Below the pieces are notes generated by a model. The model saw nothing but the letters and a program-made list of their open reading frames with translations, made no database searches and had not been told where the DNA came from. The position numbers and the translations under genes are program-made. A DNA stretch of 64,000 bases from contig JAVQMD010000001.1 of NCBI GenBank assembly GCA_032595675.1, positions 2,388,640 through 2,452,639 of the forward strand. The letters run 5' to 3'. The stretch comes from Candidatus Electrothrix rattekaaiensis (GTDB taxonomy: Bacteria > Desulfobacterota > Desulfobulbia > Desulfobulbales > Desulfobulbaceae). Positions 32,611-42,492 of this stretch are shown here, piece after piece (the first letter of the stretch is position 1; the number at the start of each line of letters is the position of its first letter).

Positions 32611-33861
32611 TCAGGCGATCAGCTCAAGTAATGTATTGGCTACCTTGCCAAAATGCTCAGAAACATCATCGAGCATATCCCCTCCAATCATCCTGTACTC
32701 GGCATCAGCCAACGATTCAGCCGTGCCTTTAGAGATGGTATAGGCTGCAACATCCTCAAAACGGATCGGCACTCCTGACCCGTTCATTTTCGTGTATTCT
32801 TCAGAGGTTAATTTTCCTGCTGCCTGGGCTTCTCCAGCAAGGATATGGTTGTTCAGGGCTGAGAGCACATAAGGACTATGGGAAGTGAGGAAAAAGCCGA
32901 CGTTGAGCTCTTGATAGAGATGGGAGAGCATTGCAATGATACGACTCTGGGCTGTGGGGAAAAGATGTGCCTCGGGCTCTTCTATAAAGATCATACCCTC
33001 TTTATTTAGATGGATAAGAGGCCATACAGATAGAACGAGGAGCATTGGTAGAGCTTCCTGCTGGCCTGAAGAGGCATGCACCATGTTCACCCTGTTCTCT
33101 CGGCTCACAATCCAGTCCTGCTCATCTTCATATTCATACTTCCCATTAATAACAGCGGATATTGATGGATCCAAAAGAGCTGTCAGCGAACTTCTCCTAC
33201 TTCTTCCATTTCTGAATGAAGTATGTTTACTCAATTTTTTTGTACTTTCATAGAGGCTGCCAAAATCTTTTAAAAATGGATCAATATCAATATTCGATGA
33301 CATAAAGGTGAATATATTTTTCTGGAGATTCGCAAAAAATGATCTGGAAGCAGGAATAAACACAGAGTATGAAAAAAAACGAACATGCTCACTCTCTATT
33401 AATGACTCAATTACCTCATTATACATAATCCGTGCGTCATTCAACGACTGTCTCGGATCTGTTTGTTGTTTATATAATCGTTTCTTACTATTGAATAATT
33501 TCAACAGTACTCCAGTATAAGCCAATGATACGGTTGTCTTGCCCTTTGAATTCTTTACGCCTTTGATTGTGAGAAAAAGATCGTCTATTTCGTAGTGGAT
33601 AGAAAAAGTACTGCCTTCCCAGGCATACCTTGGAAACCGTCGTTCAAAATCTTCGAGAATATGTTTATCTAACTCGCGTTTCGTCTGCTGTGAACGGATC
33701 CCGGTAAGAAAATGGTCAGAAATCTTCCTGAAAAAATAGCACAGCTTGGCAATGATACTTTTTCCGCTTGCCTGAGTACCGATCAACATATTAATTTTTT
33801 TCAATTCAAGATCAGCTTGCTGGATAACAAGAAAACCTTTTATTTGGATTCGTTCACTCAT
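32611..33861 (-). CDS. AAA/ABC-type ATPase (OLD/RecF-like), candidate defence sensor
   Basis: 416 residues from the ATG at 33861 (MSERIQIKGF); the frame extends upstream by 35 codons but this start fits the family. Walker A is GTQASGKS (28-35), an ABC signature-like SSGQQEALP lies near 257, Walker B is GMIFIEEPEAHLFP (about 290), and the switch His is in LTSHSPYVLSAL. This is the AAA_15/AAA_21 SMC-like head type found in OLD, PARIS, Septu and retron systems. Paired with the small nuclease-like gene. Confidence 0.85.
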   Translation of the reverse strand: MSERIQIKGFLVIQQADLELKKINMLIGTQASGKSIIAKLCYFFRKISDHFLTGIRSQQTKRELDKHILEDFERRFPRYAWEGSTFSIHYEIDDLFLTIKGVKNSKGKTTVSLAYTGVLLKLFNSKKRLYKQQTDPRQSLNDARIMYNEVIESLIESEHVRFFSYSVFIPASRSFFANLQKNIFTFMSSNIDIDPFLKDFGSLYESTKKLSKHTSFRNGRSRRSSLTALLDPSISAVINGKYEYEDEQDWIVSRENRVNMVHASSGQQEALPMLLVLSVWPLIHLNKEGMIFIEEPEAHLFPTAQSRIIAMLSHLYQELNVGFFLTSHSPYVLSALNNHILAGEAQAAGKLTSEEYTKMNGSGVPIRFEDVAAYTISKGTAESLADAEYRMIGGDMLDDVSEHFGKVANTLLELIA

Positions 33862-34317
33862 GGTTCTCTTTCCTGTACTTGTACTGATTTCTTCCAATAG
33901 TGATAAAACCTCCTGCATGAATCCTGCACAAAAGAGGCACTTCGACCGATTATTTTTTTCCCGCAACAGAAAGGCAGCGGTCTTTAATCATCAACACGTT
34001 AACCTTGCCTGCGTGAGGAAATATTTACTCCTCAAATCAAACCACTAAAAACTTGACCGGAGACACTCCCACCAAGTAAGTATCCCCAGTATTACACAAA
34101 ATACTTTCTCACGGTACGGTATTTTTCATTATTATGCAATCAGATGTAGTGCCAAACCTATACTGAACAGTTTGTTCTCCATGTTGCTCATGGACTGTTG
34201 CATCATGGTTTGCGGTTACCCCTTTTTCTTCGAACGATTTTCAACGTAGTACCTGCCCTTTCAGAAGAGAATACTTGCAGTAAAATCGAAAATTCTATTG
34301 ACGAGAAAGACGAAAGC
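33862..34317. other. Divergent intergenic region
   Basis: Between the ATPase operon (leftward) and the hybrid kinase (rightward). No gene is supported; the frame in front of the kinase is open from a TTG at 34198, but its residues do not look like a protein domain. It should contain both promoters. Confidence 0.35.
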
Positions 34318-37300
34318 ATGACATACTCTTGTTTCTTATTTTGTCAATTATTTGAAAAACCGGAAAGAATACCATTCATAGGGCACATCTTCCGCGCAAG
34401 CGCTTCTCAAAAAAACGTAATGTTAAAAAAACACCAAAAAACAGAAAAAAAGCGAACTGCCCTACTTCTAAAACGTATACTCCCATTCGCCATCCTCTTG
34501 CTTATAGGGGCATTTTTTTACGGCGACCTTGTAGAAAAAAACAAGAAAAACCAGATCGTTAACCAGGACAGCTTTTATATAGGACAAGGGGTGGGCACAC
34601 TCTCCTATAACCTAAAAAAAATTACTAGGGATCTTCTTTATCTTGCTGGCCAAAGCAGCCTGATTGACCAGATAACGCATCCTGATCAGGAAAATTTGCA
34701 ACAGCTTGCTCAAAATTTCACTAATTTTTCGAGAATAAAGGGGTATTACGACCAAATTCGCTGGATCGACGAAACCGGAATGGAACGTGTTCGCGTCGAT
34801 TACGCGCCTGAAGGACCAAAGACCGTGCCATCAGATCTCTTGCAGAGTAAACACGAGCGTTATTACCTCACTGAAACTTTGAAGTTGTCTCCAGGAGCAA
34901 TTTTCATTTCACCGCTTGATCTCAATATTGAACACGGACAAGTTGAATATCCCTTTAAACCGACAATTCGTATAGCCACTCCGCTTGCTGATCACGCAGG
35001 CGAACAACGCGGTATCCTGATTATTAACTATGCTGCGAAAAATATGCTGGACAATTTTCTCGCCACCACCTTCAAAATCAGAAACCGTGTGTCTGTTCTG
35101 AATAAAGAGGGCTTTTGGCTGGTCAGTCCGAAGGCTGCCGAGGAATGGGGTTTCATGTTTAATTTGAAAAACATGACATTAGAAAATCGTTTCCCAAAAG
35201 CTTGGCAAGAGATTGAACGCGAAGAAAAAGGTACCTTGTCGAATGATGACGGCTTATGGATATGGAGCACAGTACATCCCTTGGACGGCATCCAGACAGG
35301 AACCCCCGGAGGGCTGCAACTCGTACACCACACACCGGATAAGTGGAAAGTGGTCTCCCATATCAGCAGGCAGGAGCTTTCTGCTATCACCCTCGCTATC
35401 CGTCTACAAATTATTTCTGTTACCCTTCTTCTGTTTCTGGCCATCTGCTATGCCTCTTACAAACTGGCCCGCATTGAACAAAAATTACGGGAGGCCAATT
35501 CGGCTCTTGAACAGGAGGTCGGCGAGCGCACCGCTCTGCTCAATGAAAAACTCGCTGATCTGCAAAAGATCAACAGCGATCTCGAAAGTACACAGTCCCG
35601 ATCCGCAGCCATTATCAACGCCCTTTCCCGGGTAGGTGAAGGTCTGATCATCATTGATTCGAATCTAAAAGTTAGCTACATGAACCAGGTAATGATTAAC
35701 TGGTTCGGCGATATGACGGGCAAGGATTGCAGTTTTCTGACAGATAACAAACAAAGCCCCTGGGACTGCGTATATGTTAAGAACGCTATCGAACAGGAGA
35801 AATCTGTCTGCTTTCTCCCTTCCTCCGGTGCTGAACGAATCCTTGAAATCACTTCGACAAAATTCAAAGGAAGTAACAGCGATCCTGCTATTCTCCAAGT
35901 AGTACATGATATTACTGATCAGAAAAAAAAGGAAATGCTCTTGCAGGAAAACCAGGAGAAATATCGCAGGCTCGTCGAAAATATCGGCGACAAATTCGTT
36001 GTGTTCAGCCATGATCCTGATACGGAAATATGGACCTATGCCAGCGACAGCGTCTGTTCGGTTTTTGGTTGCAAGGAGGAAGAATACAATAAAAGTGACA
36101 TTGCCTGGAGCAAAGTGATCGACTGGCTCCCCGACTCCCTGGAACAACGTCGTTTCCATCTCTCAAGGATCAAAGAGGGCAAGGCTGATTTTATCCAGCA
36201 CGATATGCAGTTCCGCCATCCAGACGGTAAATTACGCACGATCCGGGTCTCTTCCCATCCCGTTCATAACGAAGATGGCAAGCTGTTGACCATCAACGGT
36301 ATCTTGGAAGATATTACCGAATACGAATACATTACAGAAAAACTGGCCGAAGCTCAACAACGAGCCGAAGCCGCCAACGAGGCGAAGTCAGAATTTCTTG
36401 CCAATATGAGCCATGAGATTCGTACTCCGATGAACGCCATTCTCGGCATGTCCAGTCTGGCTTTGGAGACAGACCTTAATGCAGAGCAGAAAAACTATAT
36501 AGAAAAGGTCTATAGCTCAGCAGAATCCCTTCTCGGCATCATCAATGATATCCTTGATTTCTCTAAAATTGAGGCTGGAAAACTCGAAATCGAGACAGTG
36601 TCCTTCCTTCTGGAGAAAGTCTTTGAAAATTTCAACAATATCATAGGATTAAAAGCCTTAGAAAAAGGGCTCGACCTGGATATTGATATCCCGCCGGAAA
36701 TACCTAAGCGATTAAAAGGTGATCCGCTACGACTGGGGCAAATACTGATCAACCTTGGTAATAATGCCGTAAAATTTACCAGCAGAGGGGAGGTCAAAAT
36801 AAGCGTTGAACGACTACGCGAGCAAGACGAAATCGTCCTACTTGAGTTCTGCGTGACAGATACCGGCATCGGTATGACCCCCCAACAACAAAGCAAGCTG
36901 TTTAAGTCCTTTAGTCAGGCAGATTCATCCACGACCCGAAAATTCGGGGGAACCGGCCTTGGTCTTTCCATCAGTAAAAAGCTGGTGGAAATGATGGGTG
37001 GCACAATCTGGTTTGAAAGTGCTATTGATCGAGGCTCCCGTTTTTATTTCACTCTCCCCTTTGTCGCCTGCCCCGCAGAGCGGGGGGAGAAGGATACGCA
37101 GGAAAAAAACAAGGTAAAGGATTCCCAAGACGACTTTCTCCATCTGAAAGGAACCAAGGTCCTCCTTGTAGAAGATAATGAACTGAATCAGGAACTCGCT
37201 AAACTCCTTCTGGCACGCAAAGGTATTCTGGTCACAGTGGCGAACAACGGAGCTGAGGCCCTGAAAACACTGGAGACCTCCAGCTTTGACTGCGTGCTCA

Positions 37301-37530
37301 TGGATATCCAGATGCCGGTTATGGATGGTTACACAGCCTGCCGGGCAATTCGCAAGCTCCCGCAGTATAAAGAGCTGCCTGTTATCGCGCTGACGGCAAA
37401 CGTCTTGTCCACAGATCAGGAAAAAAGCAAAGAGGCAGGCATGAATGAGCATATCGGTAAACCGTTTAACGAAAAAGAGATGTTCACCGTAATATCTCGC
37501 TATGTCAGCACAAGAAACAAGCAGGAATGA
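34318..37530 (+). CDS. Hybrid sensor histidine kinase/response regulator
   Basis: 1070 residues from the ATG at 34318, chosen for the purine-rich GAGAAAGACGAAAG upstream; TTG 34198 and ATG 34420 are alternatives, the last directly before the first membrane helix. Layout: TM1 ([15 protein letters not shown], about 55), a long periplasmic dCache-like sensor (75-350), TM2 ([12 protein letters not shown], about 370), coiled coil, PAS (425-530), PAS/PAC (541-670), HisKA with [14 protein letters not shown] (His near 699), HATPase with TDTGIGM and [10 protein letters not shown], and a receiver with phospho-Asp in [13 protein letters not shown]. Output must pass to an unlinked partner. The periplasmic ligand is unknown. 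Confidence 0.92.
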   Translation: MTYSCFLFCQLFEKPERIPFIGHIFRASASQKNVMLKKHQKTEKKRTALLLKRILPFAILLLIGAFFYGDLVEKNKKNQIVNQDSFYIGQGVGTLSYNLKKITRDLLYLAGQSSLIDQITHPDQENLQQLAQNFTNFSRIKGYYDQIRWIDETGMERVRVDYAPEGPKTVPSDLLQSKHERYYLTETLKLSPGAIFISPLDLNIEHGQVEYPFKPTIRIATPLADHAGEQRGILIINYAAKNMLDNFLATTFKIRNRVSVLNKEGFWLVSPKAAEEWGFMFNLKNMTLENRFPKAWQEIEREEKGTLSNDDGLWIWSTVHPLDGIQTGTPGGLQLVHHTPDKWKVVSHISRQELSAITLAIRLQIISVTLLLFLAICYASYKLARIEQKLREANSALEQEVGERTALLNEKLADLQKINSDLESTQSRSAAIINALSRVGEGLIIIDSNLKVSYMNQVMINWFGDMTGKDCSFLTDNKQSPWDCVYVKNAIEQEKSVCFLPSSGAERILEITSTKFKGSNSDPAILQVVHDITDQKKKEMLLQENQEKYRRLVENIGDKFVVFSHDPDTEIWTYASDSVCSVFGCKEEEYNKSDIAWSKVIDWLPDSLEQRRFHLSRIKEGKADFIQHDMQFRHPDGKLRTIRVSSHPVHNEDGKLLTINGILEDITEYEYITEKLAEAQQRAEAANEAKSEFLANMSHEIRTPMNAILGMSSLALETDLNAEQKNYIEKVYSSAESLLGIINDILDFSKIEAGKLEIETVSFLLEKVFENFNNIIGLKALEKGLDLDIDIPPEIPKRLKGDPLRLGQILINLGNNAVKFTSRGEVKISVERLREQDEIVLLEFCVTDTGIGMTPQQQSKLFKSFSQADSSTTRKFGGTGLGLSISKKLVEMMGGTIWFESAIDRGSRFYFTLPFVACPAERGEKDTQEKNKVKDSQDDFLHLKGTKVLLVEDNELNQELAKLLLARKGILVTVANNGAEALKTLETSSFDCVLMDIQMPVMDGYTACRAIRKLPQYKELPVIALTANVLSTDQEKSKEAGMNEHIGKPFNEKEMFTVISRYVSTRNKQE

Positions 37531-37567
37531 AAAACAACGGCATAACCTCACAGCTCTCCCGCACTCC

Positions 37568-38821
37568 ATGAATATTCAAGTTGAACAGCCCTGTCCCCAA
37601 TGCGGCGGCTCAGTCACCTTGTCAGTTGAGGATCGCCTGCTGTCCTGTCCTTACTGCGGGGTAAAAAACTTCCTGCAAAGCTCCGGGGCATTCCGCTATG
37701 CCTTGCCCAATAGAGTGGTACCGGAAAAACAGGACCAAATGCTCTATGCCCCCTATCTCCGTTTTAAGGGAAATATCTTTACCGTGAGCAAGTCTGGCAT
37801 TTCCTATAAGGTCCTCGATACCACCCAAGATGCTTGTCCTCAGCTCGGCTTTCCTCCCTCCCTCGGGCTTCGCCCACAGGCGATGAAGCTGGTTCGCATC
37901 CATAACGAGACAAAAGGCCGTTTCCTCCCCCTGACAGTGAATATGCAAAAGGTCTTAGAAAAAGCAGCCCGGATTCAGTCCTTATCTCAAAAGGAGGACG
38001 AATCCCTGTATCACCGTGCCTATATCGGTGAAACCCTCAGTTATATTTACCTGCCCCTCCTCCCCCGCGAGGACGGACTCTTTGATGCTGTCCTAGGTGA
38101 ACCACTGGCCCACGCCGATGCATCAGCTGTTCAAGCCCTGAAGAGCACTCCGTTCCAACCAAACTGGCAGATGAAATTTCTTGCCACCCTCTGCCCTCGT
38201 TGTGGCTGGAATCTGGATGGAGAAGGTGATTGTCTGGTCTTGACATGTTCAAACTGCGATACAGCCTGGAGGATTGGTAAAAATGGACTTTTCCACACCC
38301 CCTGCTCCATGTTTCCCGGCCCGGCTGATACAGCCCTTTATCTGCCTTTTTGGAGAATGAGCGTCAACCTTCCTGCTGTCGAAATTCAAAGCTTTGCTGA
38401 TTTTATCCACCGAACGAATCAACCCTTGGTCCCTCGCAAGGAATGGGAAAAGCAGGTCATGCAATTCTGGATACCCGCCTTTAAGCTACGCCCGAAAATC
38501 TTCCTCCGCACCGCAAAACAGGCCACGATCAGCCAATGGCGGTTGACTCGGGAACAGCAGGAAAAAGAAATGCGGATTGTGCCCAAGATGTACCCGGTCA
38601 CCTTGTCCCTCAGCGAGGCAAAACAATCACTGAAACTGGTCCTGGCCGAGTCGGCAATAAACAAACGAAAGGTCTATCCGCATCTTCCCACTGTCCGACC
38701 AGCGGTCACTTCCTCATCCTTGGTTTTCCTCCCTTTTAAGGACCGCCATCATGACTGGGTGCAAACACCAGGAGGGACAGTGATTGCAAAGTCTGTGCTC
38801 CATTTTGGCAGAACCCTCTGA
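37568..38821 (+). CDS. Double zinc-ribbon protein of unknown function
   Basis: 417 residues from the ATG at 37568; an earlier start at 37502 would overlap the kinase gene. Two Cys4 zinc ribbons are visible: CPQCGG...CPYCG near the N-terminus and CPRCGW...CSNCD near the middle, each followed by beta-rich segments (YAPYLRFKGNIF and YLPFWRMSV). No catalytic motif and no signal peptide. The repeated ribbon-plus-beta-domain architecture suggests an internal duplication. It may be co-transcribed with the kinase. Confidence 0.75.
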   Translation: MNIQVEQPCPQCGGSVTLSVEDRLLSCPYCGVKNFLQSSGAFRYALPNRVVPEKQDQMLYAPYLRFKGNIFTVSKSGISYKVLDTTQDACPQLGFPPSLGLRPQAMKLVRIHNETKGRFLPLTVNMQKVLEKAARIQSLSQKEDESLYHRAYIGETLSYIYLPLLPREDGLFDAVLGEPLAHADASAVQALKSTPFQPNWQMKFLATLCPRCGWNLDGEGDCLVLTCSNCDTAWRIGKNGLFHTPCSMFPGPADTALYLPFWRMSVNLPAVEIQSFADFIHRTNQPLVPRKEWEKQVMQFWIPAFKLRPKIFLRTAKQATISQWRLTREQQEKEMRIVPKMYPVTLSLSEAKQSLKLVLAESAINKRKVYPHLPTVRPAVTSSSLVFLPFKDRHHDWVQTPGGTVIAKSVLHFGRTL

Positions 38822-38930
38822 CACAGAGGGTATACAAGAATGAATATACAAATATACAGAATTATATCAAAAAAAATACCCATAAAGAGTACCCCTCCAA
38901 AGAGGGGGCGCAACATCCACATAATCGACT

Positions 38931-39500
38931 ATGCAAAAGACATTATTATTAGAGGATGAAAAGTTTATGCAGCAGGCCTTGATCGAAGCCCGTCAGGCCA
39001 TAGATGCCGGAGAATTTCCGGTGGGCTGCGTACTGGTCCAAGATAGCGAAATCATAGGAAGAGCCCGTCGCCATAACAGTGAAGGAGCCTCTAACAATGA
39101 AATCGACCATGCTGAGATGGTAGCCCTGCGCACCCTGCTTGCCGAGCATCCAGGTATTGACTGCCGGGACATTACGCTCTACTCCACAATGGAGCCCTGC
39201 CTGATGTGCTACAGCACCCTGCTCCTTTCCGGGATTCGCCGCTTTGTCTGGGCCTATGAGGATGTAATGGGCGGCGGAACCAGCCTGCCCCTGCAACAGC
39301 TTGCGCCCCTGTACCGAGACATGCAGGTAAAGTTGGTCCCGGATGTGCTCCGCAAGGAAAGCCTCAGTCTGTTCGCCCGGTTTTTTGAACGATATTCCTA
39401 TCACCAGGACAGCCTGCTTGCCGAGTATACCCTCGTGCAAATTCAAGAGTACAGATGCCGCCTAAACCTAAACAACAGCACTGAGTATAACATCCTATAA
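38931..39500 (+). CDS. Nucleoside/tRNA adenosine deaminase-family protein
   Basis: 189 residues of the cytidine-deaminase superfamily (TadA/guanine deaminase type): GEFPVGCVLVQDSEIIGRAR, the zinc/catalytic motif DHAEMVAL (His-Ala-Glu), and EPCLMC with the two zinc cysteines, then GIRRFVWAYEDVMGGG. TadA normally has AHAEI and PCxMCAGA; here DHAEMVAL and a 40-residue C-terminal extension (RFFERYSYHQ) suggest a divergent nucleoside deaminase rather than the essential TadA. Substrate uncertain. Confidence 0.85.
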   Translation: MQKTLLLEDEKFMQQALIEARQAIDAGEFPVGCVLVQDSEIIGRARRHNSEGASNNEIDHAEMVALRTLLAEHPGIDCRDITLYSTMEPCLMCYSTLLLSGIRRFVWAYEDVMGGGTSLPLQQLAPLYRDMQVKLVPDVLRKESLSLFARFFERYSYHQDSLLAEYTLVQIQEYRCRLNLNNSTEYNIL

Positions 39501-39538
39501 TATACCGCCCCTCTTCAACGCGAACAACGGACAAGCTG

Positions 39539-41164
39539 ATGGACAACCTGACGGATAAACTGACGGATAAACTGACGAATCAACAAGAGAGTGCCCCCGT
39601 CCCTTTAGAAGAAGATGCACCCAAAGGCTGGAGAAAGGTTATGCAGGCCTGGCTTCACCCTAGGGTGGTGACCATGCTTTTTTTTGGGTTTTCTGCTGGG
39701 ATCCCCATCCTGCTGATCTTTTCCAGCCTCTCTCTCTGGTTACGGGAGGCCGGGGTAAGTCGTTCCGCTGTTACCTTTTTCAGCTGGGCTGCCTTGGGCT
39801 ATTCCTTTAAATTCGTCTGGGCACCATTGGTTGACACCCTGCCCTTGCCCTTTCTCACCAGAAAGCTGGGAAGAAGAAGGGGCTGGCTACTGCTGGCCCA
39901 GATTGCGGTCATCACGGCCATCTGCTTTATGGCCCTGACCGATCCTGCCAGTGGACAACAAAATCTCGTCACCATGGCCCTAGCAGCCGTTATGCTGGGT
40001 TTCTCTTCCGCCACCCAAGACATCGTTATTGACGCCTACCGCATCGAATGCGCAGAAGAAGATATGCAGGCACTCTTGTCTTCGACCTATATTGCTGGGT
40101 ATCGGGTAGGAATGCTGGTCGCTGGAGCCGGAGCTCTGTATCTGGCATCCTGGTTTGGTACCAGTAAAGATGCCTATAGCTACACAGCTTGGCAGTACAG
40201 TTATCTTTGTATGGCCGCAGTCATGCTGGTCGGGGTGGCCACGACCCTGCTCATCCCGGAACCGGCAGCCAATTCCAAGAATTACGATTACCCGGTCAGC
40301 TATTATCTCCGTTTTCTCTTCCTCTTTGTCTGCACAGTGGGTGTCTTTATCACCGTCTTCTTTCTCAGCAGCGGCCTAGGTGATTTGTTCTACGGCTTAT
40401 TCCGTGGAGTAACTGACACTGTTCCTGACACCCCAACCATCAGCCCGCTAGTCTCTTTTCTGGCAGAGGCAGCCCGCTTGGTGGTGGCCCTACTCTGCGC
40501 CCTGATCGCCGCCTTTTTTCTGATGCGCCGGAACCTCGTAGACGGCAGCATGGTCAGCCAAACCTATATCAATCCAGTGCTTGATTTTTTCAGTCGCTAC
40601 GGCCTGCATACAGCCCTGCTTCTCTTAGCCTTGGTGGGATTCTATCGGATCTCGGATATTATTCTGGGAGTGGTTGCTAATGTCTTTTACCAGGACATGG
40701 GCTTCTCCAAACAGACCATTGCCAGTGTAATTAAGACCTTTGGTCTCTTTATGACCCTGCTAGGCGGTTTTCTTGGTGGCACCCTGACTGTCCGTTACGG
40801 GGTGATGAAAATCCTCTTCCTTGGTGCCCTGCTCTCAAGTGCTACCAACCTACTCTTTATGCTCCTAGCCAATGCGGGCAATAATGTCCCGCTACTCTAC
40901 CTCGTCATCTCCGCCGATAACCTGAGTGCTGGCATCGCCACCACCGCCTTTGTTGCCTTTCTCGCTAGGCTGACCAATGTCTCCTTCACAGCTGTGCAGT
41001 ATGCCATCTTCAGCTCCCTCATGACCCTGCTACCCAAGCTGATCGGCGGCTACTCAGGTACTATGGTCACAAGCTGGGGGTATCATCATTTTTTTCTCGT
41101 CACCGCCCTGATGGGCCTGCCCGTACTGGTGCTGATCTGGCTGGCCGGAAAAAGGTTGGATTAA
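39539..41164 (+). CDS. AmpG-like major facilitator transporter
   Basis: 541 residues, about fourteen hydrophobic segments. AmpG-type features: FGFSAGIPILLIFSSLSLWLREAGVSRSAVTFFSW, FKFVWAPLVDTLPLPFLTRKLGRRRGWLLLAQ (the loop 2-3 MFS motif), and SATQDIVIDAYRIE. AmpG imports anhydromuropeptides in peptidoglycan recycling; the central extra loop (GLFRGVTDTVPDTPTISP) is common in proteobacterial homologues. The region directly upstream has a short run of DNLTDKLTDKLTNQ repeats at the N-terminus. Confidence 0.88.
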   Translation: MDNLTDKLTDKLTNQQESAPVPLEEDAPKGWRKVMQAWLHPRVVTMLFFGFSAGIPILLIFSSLSLWLREAGVSRSAVTFFSWAALGYSFKFVWAPLVDTLPLPFLTRKLGRRRGWLLLAQIAVITAICFMALTDPASGQQNLVTMALAAVMLGFSSATQDIVIDAYRIECAEEDMQALLSSTYIAGYRVGMLVAGAGALYLASWFGTSKDAYSYTAWQYSYLCMAAVMLVGVATTLLIPEPAANSKNYDYPVSYYLRFLFLFVCTVGVFITVFFLSSGLGDLFYGLFRGVTDTVPDTPTISPLVSFLAEAARLVVALLCALIAAFFLMRRNLVDGSMVSQTYINPVLDFFSRYGLHTALLLLALVGFYRISDIILGVVANVFYQDMGFSKQTIASVIKTFGLFMTLLGGFLGGTLTVRYGVMKILFLGALLSSATNLLFMLLANAGNNVPLLYLVISADNLSAGIATTAFVAFLARLTNVSFTAVQYAIFSSLMTLLPKLIGGYSGTMVTSWGYHHFFLVTALMGLPVLVLIWLAGKRLD

Positions 41165-41210
41165 GTGAATGCAACCATGCCGCTACAGGAAAAAAATATA
41201 CTCCTTGAGC

Positions 41211-42380
41211 CTACCGGGTCCAGGTTCTTGATCTCTTCACGCTCCCGGCCATACCACCAAGACCGTTCAGAGCCAGTTGTTGATACACCGACTGGGTAGG
41301 GGCGAGCCAGACTTCCCCTGTGCCGTGAAAGGTCTGCAAGATCCCCTCGCCGCTGGTCATGGACCCGATCAACGACTTGGTTGCACCGTTGACCGTGAAT
41401 TCCACATTGCCTTTGCGAAGAAGAGCAAAATTGCCATCAACCTGAAGCGTTTCATCGTTAAGTGAGACCTTGATGATCTCCTTGACAGGAACCGGTGATT
41501 GCAGCACACAGATACCTTTTCCAGACAGCTTGGTCTGGAAAAACCCTTCTCCGCCGAGCAAACCGGTCGCAAGCCCTTTCTGGGTGGCAACGCCCACCTT
41601 CACCGAGGTCTGACAGGCGAGAAACATCCCTTTATCCGCAACAATCTCTTCATCTTTAAGAGAAAGCAGAATAAAGTGCCCGAACCCAGGCTCAAGGTAG
41701 ATCTCGCCACTCCCCCTGTAGGTGGGTTTAAAGGCGGACTCATCTGTCAGCTTTTTGGAAACGACCTTCTTAAAGAGTCCCCCTACTCCACCGACCTTAC
41801 TCTCAATAGTGATATCGCCTTTCTGGAAATGAAGTGCCCCGGCTTCCAATATCACCTCGCTGTCCGCCAAGGTGATTCTGACCTGTTTTAAGCGGACACC
41901 ACTGTGTTGCGCCTTATGAATCATACTTGCGACAGCCATATTATCGCTGCCAGCAAGGGAGCGGTACGTCAACACCTCGAACTTGGCAGCTGGCGTCTCA
42001 AGGGCATCCGAAACAAAGAGGTTGGGCGAAAGAGAGTCGGCATCGGCCCGTTCCTGCTCCCGCCCTTGCTGCTCCGGTTCGATTTTCTGGGATTCTGCAA
42101 CAGGCTCTACTGCCGAAGCAGGGATGGGTGCAGGCTCATCTTCACCCGGCGGCGGTGGTTCAAGAGTGCAGACCGCCCCGGCATTGCTGTAGACCTGCTC
42201 AATCTTTCGAGCTGCCTCGTAATCATTAACGATCTTTACGACCTTGCGTTTGCCGGTAAAAAGGGCCTCAATTTTTTCAAGAGAGACTTGATGAAGTTTT
42301 GCCAAGTTCAGCCGTACCTGCTGAGGGTCGCACCCTTCCTGGATCTGTCCGGCAAAAAATACCTTAATTTGAGAGTCCAT
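41211..42380 (-). CDS. AIM24/TIGR00266-family protein with N-terminal extension
   Basis: 389 residues. The first about 70 residues (IKVFFAGQIQEGCDPQQVRLNLAKL ... KIVNDYEAARKIEQVYSNAGA) resemble a small zinc-free domain seen at N-termini of deltaproteobacterial multi-domain proteins. A Pro/Glu-rich linker follows, then a beta-rich AIM24-like domain: LEAGALHFQKGDITIESKVGG, GSGEIYLEPGFGHFILLSL, GEGFFQTKLSGKGICVLQSP, GTGEVWLAPT. The biochemical role of AIM24 proteins in bacteria is not settled. Confidence 0.82.
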   Translation of the reverse strand: MDSQIKVFFAGQIQEGCDPQQVRLNLAKLHQVSLEKIEALFTGKRKVVKIVNDYEAARKIEQVYSNAGAVCTLEPPPPGEDEPAPIPASAVEPVAESQKIEPEQQGREQERADADSLSPNLFVSDALETPAAKFEVLTYRSLAGSDNMAVASMIHKAQHSGVRLKQVRITLADSEVILEAGALHFQKGDITIESKVGGVGGLFKKVVSKKLTDESAFKPTYRGSGEIYLEPGFGHFILLSLKDEEIVADKGMFLACQTSVKVGVATQKGLATGLLGGEGFFQTKLSGKGICVLQSPVPVKEIIKVSLNDETLQVDGNFALLRKGNVEFTVNGATKSLIGSMTSGEGILQTFHGTGEVWLAPTQSVYQQLALNGLGGMAGSVKRSRTWTR

Positions 42381-42443
42381 ATCCTTATCCCTCTTTTCTA
42401 TATATGTTCAACATTCCAAACTCCACAGCGCAGAGCAACAAAA

Positions 42444-42471
42444 AAAGCCGCCCTTGCTAAGGAGCGGCTTT
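42444..42471 (-). terminator. Rho-independent terminator of the cytochrome gene
   Basis: Stem AAAGCCGC-CCTT / AAGG-A-GCGGCTTT with a GCT loop; on the minus strand it ends in a T-run (complement of CAAAAAAA). Located 20 bases beyond the stop of the gene at 42493. Confidence 0.85.
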
Positions 42472-42492
42472 CTTCTCTGGAGAAAAATACGA

